64,000 nt of DNA from Plantago major (lineage: Eukaryota; Streptophyta; Magnoliopsida; Lamiales; Plantaginaceae), in assembly GCA_026545765.1 (NCBI GenBank), contig CM048844.1:17058237-17122236 (forward strand), given 5' to 3'. The notes under the pieces are model-generated. The model saw only the letters and a program-made list of their open reading frames with translations, was not told where the DNA came from and made no database searches. Shown piece by piece: positions 55,438 to 64,000 of the stretch. How positions within the stretch are numbered: position 1 is the stretch's first letter; each line of letters starts with the position of its first letter. Both the position numbers and the translations under genes were made by a program.

Positions 55438-55878
55438 TGTGAGTTTAGCTTAAACATCTAATACTGAAGGTGTTAGGAGTTGGATGTTGAGAAATCCTTT
55501 TGAAAACAGAATTAGGAATTCCATTGGCAACTGGAAACCAACTTGGAAAAGGAAACTACTAGTTATTTGATTCCTAGTTAGAAGTGAATTGGTACTATTT
55601 ACTTTGTATAAATAGATGGTTCCATAACTAGTTAGTTAAACAAGAATGATATGAGAACATAGAGAGAACTCATATAGAGATTTCTGAGAGAAACACAGTG
55701 AGGAAGAGAGAACAGAGGAGCGTGTAGCTTGAAACTCGGGAGGTTTGGTCGATTCCTTGTAAACTGTGTTTTGGTTCTTGATTAATAGAAATCTTGGTTA
55801 TCTTGTGTTTATTTTCTTACGTTTGTTTGTTGGTTGGTTTGGAGTTTATTGGATTGAATTGGGTTGATTTGATTAACA
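55438..55878 (+). repeat. 5' LTR of the short Copia element
   Basis: TGTGAGTTTAGC...TTGATTAACA. Has a TATAAATAG box at 55606-55614 and a leader with the GAGAGAACTCATATAGAG stretch. Confidence 0.93.
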
Positions 55879-55879
55879 A

Positions 55880-55898
55880 TTGGCGCCGTCTGTGGGAA
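55880..55898 (+). other. primer-binding site of the short Copia element
   Basis: TTGGCGCCGTCTGTGGGAA, two bases after the LTR; it contains the same 18 bases as the Tat element's site at 4452. Confidence 0.75.
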
Positions 55899-55924
55899 GA
55901 GAATCAACTGGTATCTATTCATCA

Positions 55925-57001
55925 ATGGCATCTCCAAAGTTCGACCTCAAACCGTTGGAAGGAAAGACAAACTTTGGTCTATGGAAGAGAAGGATGATGG
56001 CTCTCTTAATGCAGCAATGTGTTGTCGACGCACTGACTGAGAAGAACGATACAACTTTGTCTGATGCTGATAAAAAGGCAATCAAGTTCAAGGCTTACAG
56101 TTCTTTGATATTAGCTCTGGGAGATAATGCTCTCATTGAAATCGGTGATCTTTCATCGGCAAAGGAGATATGGGAGAAGCTAGAAGAATTGTATAATGAC
56201 AAGTCGGGTGCAAATAAAATCTATGCAAAACAGAGGATGTTTGCATTCAAGATGGTTGAAGGAAAATCAATCATGAGTCAGTTGGATTTGTTCAAGAAGA
56301 TGGTTGCACACCATGACAATCTGGAAACTGATGAGAAGAACAGGATGAGGAGCCAAGACAAGGCAATTATCTTGTTGAATTCACTCCCTAGGTCTCGTGT
56401 TCCATTCAAGGATGCTTTGGTGTATGGGAGGACAGAAGCATTGACAATGGAGGCTATTGAATCTGCATTAAGATCAAGGGAGCTGGACCAGGATGGTGTT
56501 CCACCAACACTCAGTATTGGTGAAAGCCTTATGGTGAAACAGCATCACAAGTTTCCACCAAATAAGAAGCAATATCCAGATCAAATGAAAGCTCAGTATA
56601 CCAAGGATGACCCTGAAACAATGAAGTGTTATTATTGCAAGAAGCAAGGACACTTGAAGAAGAATTGTATGAGTCTAAAGGCACAGAAAGGCAAGGGTGT
56701 GGCGACAACACCGAATACTAATTATGGCACAGATATTACAAACAAATCAGAGGCTTATCATACTGCGGAAGCTCTTGTTACTGAGGTACTTTCAGTCACT
56801 CAAACTAGTCAATCAACTGAATGGATTATGGATTCGGGCTGTTCGTATATGACACCTATTAGAGAATGGTTTTCAACTTTTGAGCATAGAAACTGTGGAT
56901 CAGTTGTTCTTGGTGATGATAGACCATGCATAATAAAGGGTATGGGAATAGTGAGAATTGAGATGTTTGATGGAGTGATAAGGGAAATTTGCTTAATGTG
57001 A
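55925..57001 (+). CDS. gag: gag and protease of the short Copia element
   Basis: The better start is ATG 55925 (MASPKFDLKPLEGKTNFG) because the upstream codons include the PBS. It has a UBN2-type gag region (FGLWKRRMMALL, AKEIWEKLEELY, ILLNSLPRSRVPF), a zinc knuckle CYYCKKQGHLKKNC near 56630, then protease with WIMDSGCSYMTP (D-S-G active site). The frame is open for 358 codons and then breaks at about 57000. Confidence 0.9.
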   Translation: MASPKFDLKPLEGKTNFGLWKRRMMALLMQQCVVDALTEKNDTTLSDADKKAIKFKAYSSLILALGDNALIEIGDLSSAKEIWEKLEELYNDKSGANKIYAKQRMFAFKMVEGKSIMSQLDLFKKMVAHHDNLETDEKNRMRSQDKAIILLNSLPRSRVPFKDALVYGRTEALTMEAIESALRSRELDQDGVPPTLSIGESLMVKQHHKFPPNKKQYPDQMKAQYTKDDPETMKCYYCKKQGHLKKNCMSLKAQKGKGVATTPNTNYGTDITNKSEAYHTAEALVTEVLSVTQTSQSTEWIMDSGCSYMTPIREWFSTFEHRNCGSVVLGDDRPCIIKGMGIVRIEMFDGVIREICLM

Positions 57002-58036
57002 GGTATGTTCCACACTTGAAGAGGAACTTGATATCCTTAGGAACTATGGATAGTAAGGGATACAAGTATTCAGGTGATAATGGTGTCCTTCAGGTTAAGA
57101 AGGGTGATAAGGGGTTATGCAGGCTCTGAATAGGAGAGAATTGTATTATTTACAAGGAAAAACTGTAACTGGTGAAGCTTCCAGTGTACAGTGTTCTGAG
57201 AACACCCGGTAGTGTTCTGACAACACCGTTCTATGGCATAGAAGGCTAGCACATGTTGGAGAGAAAGGTCTTATGGATTTATCTAAGAACGGACTCTTAG
57301 GTGGAGACAAGATACATAAGATGGAACTTTGTGAGCTCTGTGTGTTAGGGAAGTCCAAGAAGAACAGTTATGGTGTTGGGAAACACACCACACAGGACAT
57401 ACTTGAGTATGTGCATGCAGATTATGGGGACCGACGAGAACCACCACTAGGAATGGAGGTAGATATTTTATGTCCATCATTGATGATCTGTCAAGGAAAG
57501 TGCGGGTGTTTGTATTGAAGTCCAAGGATGAGACTTTCATGAAATTCAAGGAATGGCTTGTGGAGATGGAGAATCAAACGAACAAGAAGCTCAAGGTGAT
57601 CAGAACTAATAATGGACTGGAATTCTTGTTTAATGAATTCAATACCTTCTGTGTTGGGAAGGGCATCTTGAGACACAAATCAGTTCCTGGAAATTCACAG
57701 CAGAATGGAGTAGTTGAAAGGATGAATAGAACAATCCTAGAAAGAGTGAGGTGCATGCTTCTTGGATCAGGTTTGTCAAAAAGCTTTTGGGGAGAGGCTG
57801 TGACTACGGCAACACATCTTATTAACCTATGCCCATCATCGGCTATTGGTTTCAAGACACCTGAAAAGGTTTGGAAAGGAACTCATTCAGACTACTCATA
57901 TCTCAAAGTATTTGGATGCTTAGCTTATGCTCATGTCAAGCAAGATAAGTTGGAGGCTAGAGCAGTAAAGTGCTTGTTTCTTGGTTATCCAAAGGGAGTT
58001 AAGGGATATAAACTCTGGTGCTTAGAAACAGGGTAA
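57001..58036 (+). pseudogene. pre-integrase and integrase of the short Copia element
   Basis: The frame shifts several times in 57001-57470, where the HHCC finger (LAHVG...CELCVLGK) can still be traced. From 57470 the core is open: RTNNGLEF has Asn where Copia integrases carry the second catalytic Asp, and QQNGVVERMNRT keeps the Glu. A conserved KVFGCLAYAHV region follows. With the catalytic Asp replaced, the enzyme should be inactive. Confidence 0.85.
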
Positions 58037-58536
58037 ATAGATGCATCATCAGCAGGGATGTGACTTTCCATGAAGATGTGATGCCATTATTGAGAAATCT
58101 TGTGATGTTGAGAGGACACTTTCGGTGGAGTGGAACTGTCGAAGATGGTGTGCCAGGAACACTGAATATGGAGCAGACAGACACTGGTGTGGTGATAACA
58201 CCAGTTTTCGCAGACCATGGTGCTCTGACAACACCGCATGCTGAATCTCAGAAAAATACTGACATACATGATCAGGTGGAGCCTGAAATGAATAATCAGG
58301 TGGAGAGGCATGTGATTAGAAGAAGGACAGGGATAGAGCTCAATAATCGAGATGATGTTGTGGATTATCAACTCATCAGAGATAGAGAACCAAGAGTTAG
58401 AACCTCTACTGCAGATCCAGATATGATGTATTTTGCACTGAATATTGCCGAGGATATTTATGTGATGAAGTTTGGATCATGTCTACGTTCTATCAAGTTG
58501 ATGGAAGTGGTGTATTCTAACCTAAGGAATACTTGA
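58018..58536 (+). pseudogene. post-integrase remnant of the short Copia element
   Basis: Starts IISRDVTFHEDV (the usual end of the integrase linker), then polar Gln/Glu/Arg-rich sequence and FALNIAED, which precedes RT in related elements. The next bases go directly to the purine tract, so RT and RNase H are deleted. Confidence 0.7.
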
Positions 58537-58568
58537 GGATTTTCAGATGTTGAAGCTAGGTGGAGAAT

Positions 58569-59000
58569 TGTGAGTTTAACTTAAACATCTAATACTGAAG
58601 GTGTTAGGAGTTGGATGTTGAGGAATACTTTTGGAAACAGAATTAGGAATTCCATTGGCAACTGGAAACCAACTTGGAAAAGGAAACTACTAGTTATTTG
58701 ATTCCTAGTTAGAAGTGAATTGGTACTATTTACTTTGTATAAATAGGTGGTTCCATAACTAGTTAGTTAAACAAGAATGATATGAGAACATAGAGAGAAC
58801 TCATATAGAGATTTCTGAGAGAAACACAGTGAGGAAGAGAGAACAGAGGAGCGTGTAGCTTGAAACTCGGGAGGTTTGGTCGATTCCTTGTAAACTGCGT
58901 TTTGGTTCTTGTTTAATAGAAATCTTGTGTTTATTTTATTACGTTTGTTTGTTGGTTGGTTTGGAGTTTATTGGATTGAATTGGGTTGATTTGATTAACA
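58569..59000 (+). repeat. 3' LTR of the short Copia element
   Basis: Colinear with 55438-55878, lacking nine bases near the CTTGTGTTTA motif, and with about nine substitutions. Confidence 0.93.
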
Positions 59001-59005
59001 AGAGG

Positions 59006-59519
59006 AATGTTGACTGAAATATTTCGATTCATGTGTAAATTAAAGTGATACTAGTACCAACCCGTGACGATATCACGGTATAGTTTACTTTTAATAAGAA
59101 ATAAATATGTGACGATTAAATAAATTAATCGAGAAAATAATATAGTCAAAATTCCTTGTAGACGACGTCGTGGTGTCGGTCGGTAGTCATTCTTCATCCA
59201 ATATTATATTTTTGAGTGTTTATTTATGTTAACTATAGAGAATGTAAAAATATGGTCCTACCGTACCCGATTTGTTAATTAGTAACAGGTACATGTTTTT
59301 TTTACAAAAAAATCTATCCCTCAAACGGAATCAAAATAAAATACAAAAGTATACAACACAATCAATAGGGTTGTTCTCAACAATCTCGCGGTGATATGTG
59401 GTCACCCCACCACGCGCACACACAAATATTATACAAACATAATTTCACATGTTACGGTTGTTTTTCCAACCCACCAGTTCCCAGCAACCCTGCGGTGGTA
59501 TGCGTCACCCCACCAAAGA
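59006..59519. other. intergenic spacer
   Basis: AT-rich, no gene recognised. Confidence 0.45.
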
Positions 59520-59845
59520 CACAAAAATTACCCGTTATGGATGAAGAAAGTAAAGAGAAGATAGAAGAGAGTTTCCCTGCCTAGAGACTAACTGCACCCC
59601 CCCCCCCCCCCCCAAAAAAACCCGGCCCGTCATGGAGATCAAGAAAGTTCAAAGAAGATCGAAGACATTTTCCCCGCCTAGAGAGTATCAGCTGATCCCC
59701 TCCCTCCCCCCAGCTCATTATTGAGATCAGGAAAGTAGAGAGAAGATCTATGAGAGTTTCCCCACATAGAGAGTATTAGACCCCCCACGTCCGTTATGTA
59801 TCAAGAAAGTAGAGAGAAGATCGAAGAGAGTTTCCCCGAAAAAAA
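59520..59845. repeat. about 85-bp repeats around AGAGAAGATCGAAGAGAG
   Basis: Four copies of a unit with AAGAAAGTAGAGAGAAGATC...GAGTTTCCCC...CTAGAGAGTAT at about 59546, 59643, 59729 and 59800, separated by C-rich stretches, one of which (59597-59614) is a homopolymer C run. Two more copies occur at 60289-60400. Confidence 0.8.
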
Positions 59846-60716
59846 TGTAGTTTTTACTAACTTAATCATAAAATGTTGCGGTCGAGTCTTGTACCAAAGG
59901 TATGGAATGGGTTCGAGTATATACCAGACCGGACCTAAACATATTTCGATCGTAGAGATGAGAAACCTTATACCTCATCCTACCGATCGAATCTTATACA
60001 TAAATAAAATGAAATTGAAAGTCTTCACATGTAAAATGTTGTTGATAGACATGTAAAGATCAACACACCACCAATTAGCTCACATGTGTCTCTTTTATCT
60101 TCTGGAACTGAAAAATACTTAGAAGATCAGTTGAAGGGACTATGCCAAGCATAGATCCAAAAGGTCCTTCTATCTAGATTCATGCGCAGGTAACACAACC
60201 TTGATACGCATTAATTTGGTATCAAAAATAAATTTACCCTGATTATATATTGTTTTGTAATTTTATAATCTAAAAAACTGAAATCAAGAAAGTAGAGAAA
60301 AGATCGAATTGAGTTTCCCCACCTATAGAGTATTAGATCTCCAGGCCCGTTACGGATCAAGAAAGTAGAGCGAAGATCGAAGGGAGTTTCTATACCTTGG
60401 GAAAAATGTACTTTCTACTAACTTAATCATAAAATATTGCGCTCGGGTCTTGTAACAAAGGTGTGAAACGGGTTCGAGTATATGCTAGACCGGACCTGAA
60501 CATCATTATTTCGCACAGGGTTGAATATAGAACCAGCCCTTCCGGACAGAGATCGTAGAGAAGAGAACCCTTATACCTCATCCTACCGATCAAATCTTAT
60601 ACATAAAGAAAATGAACTTGAAAGTCTTCACGTGTAAAATGTTGTTGATAGACATGTAAAGATCAACACACCACCAATTAGCTCATGTGTATCTCTTATA
60701 TATCCTGGAACTGAAA
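59725..60716. repeat. local duplication of about 400 bp
   Basis: 59735-60116 and 60290-60716 are colinear: ACTAACTTAATCATAAAAT, GGGTTCGAGTATAT, GACCGGACCT, CTTATACCTCATCCTACCGA, GTTGTTGATAGACATGTAAA. The second copy has an insertion of about 40 bp containing TTGAATATAGAACCAGCCC. Non-coding. Confidence 0.85.
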
Positions 60717-60951
60717 AAAACATGTCTGGTAACATATATACCACTATAACAATATATGCTAAAACGATCTTGGTGTGGATAATACAAATATACCAAACCA
60801 ACATCATCATAAGAACACCGATAATATATGTGCTAAAACGTTACCCTCACGTCACGTTTAACATGGCAAAGCTTAATTCTCCATCAAATACCTGAATTTC
60901 TTTGAAAAGTGAAATAAAGTGGCAAAGCTAAAATTTAACGATTTAAGAGAT

Positions 60952-61164
60952 CTAATCACCAAAGAAATCCCTTTCAATTACTACATGTTGCCACTCAAAA
61001 TCTCGAACAAATTTTGTTCTTAATTTGGCTGGCCAACCTTTCGCATTTTCAGCAACCATAAGACATAAAAAAAAAAAATACCAAGCAATAACATTGACCT
61101 CATGATCCCTAGCAAGAACACTAATACGTCTCTCTATTCGGACTCTGCTCAACCGTATCAACAT
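60952..61164 (-). pseudogene. possible RNase H-like (RVT_3-type) fragment
   Basis: 70-codon ORF with VLARDHEVNVIAWYFFF, VAENAKG and FEWQHVVIERD, recalling the ARDHxGxV, AExxA and HVVIExD motifs of LINE-type or free-standing plant RNase H-like domains, but in a damaged order and without one catalytic residue. Weak similarity; may be chance. Confidence 0.25.
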
Positions 61165-61619
61165 TTCACGTAGGATGGCTGGAATTTGAATGAATTTGGC
61201 GGATTTAGCCCATCAACTTTATATATTACAGTATATTCAAAGTAGTATAATAATTCAAAACGTTTCACTAAATTTGTAATTCAATTTAAAATCTTACTAA
61301 TTCAATTTTAATTTAGTACGTACATGTGTCATTGTTTCAGTAGAAGGTGTAGGGTTCGGATCCCATTGGCGTAAGTTTCTCCCTTTTATATGTTATTTTT
61401 CAATATTTTCTCTGTTTTTTTTTTTTTGAAATAGAAGTTCATTGGTTTATATAAAAACCATTAATACACGTAGTGTGTTACGTAAATGCTAGTATTTATT
61501 TTTATATATATATATAAGTGCACAACTATTAGAGTCGTGCAATTGAGTACTTAATTTAAGTTAAATTGAACCAATTTGTGATAAGCATGTAAATTAGACT
61601 TTAATTACAAAAAACCAAT

Positions 61620-61845
61620 ATGTTTTATTCATTCTAATTCTAAGCCCTAACGCAACTCTAACAAAATCAATTCATCATTAAAAAATCTCAATTTGTCTTC
61701 TCTAATTAAATTTCAAGCCCTAAATCAACCCCAACAGAAGCAATTCATCATTAAAAAATCTCAATATGTCATCTCCAATAAATTTAAAACCCTATTCGAA
61801 CTCCAACAAAATCAATTCATCATTGAAGAAAAAAAAACAACGATA
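61620..61845. repeat. tandem repeat, about 75-90 bp x 3
   Basis: AATTCATCATTAAAAAATCTCAAT occurs at about 61670 and 61741, and a truncated version at about 61815, with GCCCTAA...CTCCAACA between. The 61693-61965 ORF is carried by this repeat and is not a convincing gene. Confidence 0.75.
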
Positions 61846-62029
61846 ACTAATATTTCTTCTCCATATTCTTTAATCAAATTGGAACTGAATTCAACTAAAA
61901 AACACAATTCGTTATCAGAAATAACGATTGCACTTACCTTCATATACTTTTATTATTATTTGTAATTAGATGTCACAATGACACGCTCACGTTCTAATTA
62001 TATTATATAAGAACACCCAACTGATAATT

Positions 62030-62610
62030 TGAGCGCTAAAACATTAGTCTTACGTTTAACCTGGAAAAACATCATGGAACAAAATTCTCGCCCCCTATTC
62101 GGACTTTGCTCAACCGTAGAATCAAAATTTATAATTGAAAATCTAAATATCTATTAATTTCTTGTTAAATAGATGGGTATAGTATTAAATATTTATAAAT
62201 GCTCATTTTTTTTAAATTCCATTATTTCAGTTTATCTTCTTTAATAAATATATATTTTATTTTAGTGAATAAAATAATTTATTTAACTAATAATAATCAT
62301 CTAGATTGGTGTCTATAGATTCGTCTTGTCACCGTGAATTCAAATATATGTTCACAATATTTTTCGAAGTTTTGTAGAATAAATTTGTATTAGATTTAAA
62401 AAAAACTATATATGCAGCCAACATACAAAAAATAAATAGTGGAAGATATACTTGTTGAAAATGCAACTAATTCCAAAAAAAAAAATCACGTAGATTGAAT
62501 TTATTTAATAAATACTCTATTTCTAAATTTCCATTAATTCATTTTATCTTATTTAATAATATATATTTTATTTTAATGAATAAAATGATTTCTTAAAATG
62601 GTGTATTAGT
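62030..62610. repeat. related fragments and duplicate AT-rich blocks
   Basis: 62035-62120 resembles pieces of 60830-60890 and 61130-61160 joined together (TTACGTTTAACCTGG, CTATTCGGACTTTGCTCAACC). Separately, 62200-62290 and 62520-62600 share TTTAATAAATATATATTTTATTTTA-type sequence. These are rearranged non-coding repeats. Confidence 0.5.
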
Positions 62611-64000
62611 GCCGTGGTTTGGTACTAAACCTGATTTTTGGCACAACCAACTGCATTATACTATATAGTAGTTATATCGAACATGCGAGTAGTTTGGTAT
62701 CTTTGACGTTCTATTCTTATGAAATCTCGCATGATATGTCTATAACTATAGTCGATTTGCAAATCTATCCCAACTTATCTATTTTTTTTGTTCGAAATTG
62801 TCGGAGTTATGCAAAGAACAAAAGGAAACATAACCGTATATAATTAAATATTTGGATGAGAAATTGATACTTAGAAAGTGAAAACCTAGTCGGGTATAAA
62901 AAATAATCAAGATTACTAGCCCTGAACCTACGGTTACATAGAATCGAAATGGTCACACACCTCAGATAATTTGAACTCACAACTAGCTCTCGACACTTCC
63001 ACTTTGAACAATTTGTGTAGCCGATTTGAATTTATGAACTTATTGAACGTTTTGAGGGTGTGACCACTATTTTTTGCTACTCCTAGTTAAACAAAAACGT
63101 AACAACTTTACCGGCTAATCTTTAATTGCACTACTATACTATATCTTGATGCTAGGACAAATATATTGGTAATATCGTGATCCATCCATTATCATTATCA
63201 TCTATAGTATAGTGTACAATTGCATGTGATATGAAGAGTAGCTTTAACTTTACCTAGGTAAGATATAAAGCGACACGACAGTAAAAGAATTAGATGGAAG
63301 CCTTTATCAATGTTTAAAAGTGTGTATAATTCCATGTGGTGATATCAAAAGTCTCTGTGTTGCCATACTTCCATGATCAGATTCAGAGCAGTTTTCTGCT
63401 TTCACTAGTCATTCTGTGTTCTTGACAAGCATCACTACTTTTCTTTAACATGTAAATAAAGGCAACAACCATGCCAAATGGGATTTGCAATAATTCCAAG
63501 GGGATAGTGATTAGTGATAATCCCTTCAAAATGCAGGACAAGCTCTATATCATGACAAAATATAGATTATATTGCACTAAAGAGGATTTACTTTAAAGTA
63601 ATTACATAAGCTCATCAATACCAGGTGGGGAAGGGTTACTTTTTGATAATGTCTTGAGGAGAAAATGTGTGAAGTTCACTATCTCCTACTTGTATCAAAT
63701 ATCACATTTAATTTTGTTCACCTAAATTAATGTACAACGTAAAAGTACATAATATTAAAGAAAACTGATATTACATGGACTTAAATGAGTGGTTTCACAT
63801 GAGTGTATGATTTTAAAATAGAAACACGCCGTACGTTTGGATTTAAACTTGAGTTTCGTATGCTAACTTTTTGTGTTTGTTTCCCCAATTTACAATACAT
63901 TATTCGAATTGAGTTTGAAATCAAATCCCAAACATCATGATGGCCTATGAATTTCAACTAATATAAACAAAATATATCACACTCAGTTTGGGCATATGGA
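62611..64000. other. AT-rich intergenic end of window
   Basis: No gene, element or repeat recognised up to the right edge. Confidence 0.5.

Larger units (their letters stand above)
55433..59005 (+). mobile_element. Ty1/Copia element lacking RT and RNase H
   Basis: 55438-59000 (3,563 bp) lies between AGAGG duplications (55433-55437, 59001-59005). LTRs of 441 and 432 bp are about 98% alike apart from one 9-bp deletion in the right copy. The internal part has PBS, gag with CCHC, protease, GAG-pre-integrase, integrase and a short unrelated-looking tail, then a purine tract (AGGTGGAGAAT) and the LTR. RT and RNase H are absent, so it can move only with help from another element. Confidence 0.93.

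Noticed and set aside
1-64000. tRNA, rRNA or snoRNA genes
   Set aside because: No cloverleaf with A and B boxes, rRNA core sequence or C/D box pair was recognised by eye; a tRNAscan or Infernal run would be decisive.

Overview
This is a nuclear segment of a flowering plant, most likely a eudicot. The evidence is spliceosomal GT-AG introns, a plant-specific RNA polymerase IV/V second-subunit gene, a plant LRR-XII receptor kinase, a plant-type universal stress protein, and plant-type LTR retrotransposons, MULEs, hAT and Harbinger elements. AT-rich spacers separate the genes. No prokaryotic, CRISPR, rRNA or tRNA features were found.

Layout. 1-3441 is a decayed LRR receptor-like kinase, cut off inside the kinase domain. 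3597-18165 is a Tat-lineage Ty3/Gypsy retrotransposon with two 852-bp LTRs and a 5-bp target duplication. It has gag, protease, RT, RNase H, a second RNase H and integrase on the + strand, then tandem repeats, then a spliced antisense accessory gene with its own TATA box and two further small antisense units. 18586-18842 holds two nested Harbinger-type MITEs. 18897-38210 is a long-TIR, MULE-like transposon that carries a small GRF zinc-finger/coiled-coil gene. That gene is split by a 2.6-kb hAT element at its first splice donor and by a 15.3-kb Sirevirus-like Ty1/Copia element (minus strand) in its second exon. The Sirevirus itself has, downstream of pol, a multi-exon accessory gene with a TATA box.

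38534-46341 is the host-gene core: an apparently intact four-exon USP gene, the last exon of an RluA-type pseudouridine synthase (minus strand), and an NRPD2/NRPE2-like gene that lacks its middle exons and has a duplicated 5' end. 46998-48099 is a short MULE containing an array of the palindrome CTCCATTAATGGAG. 48.3-52.8 kb is repeat-rich with no convincing gene. 54.5 kb has a third Harbinger MITE. 55438-59000 is a short Ty1/Copia element lacking RT and RNase H. 59-64 kb is AT-rich sequence with local duplications and no recognisable intact gene.

The strongest leads are four. Two unrelated retrotransposon lineages each carry an intron-containing accessory gene behind its own TATA box. A GRF zinc-finger gene is cargo of a long-TIR element. 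A 9-base word (CTTTCTGAG) is heavily over-represented on one strand of the Sirevirus. Patches of the Sirevirus show recurrent CAG/CTG-to-CG loss, which may reflect either mutation or base-calling at methylated CHG sites.
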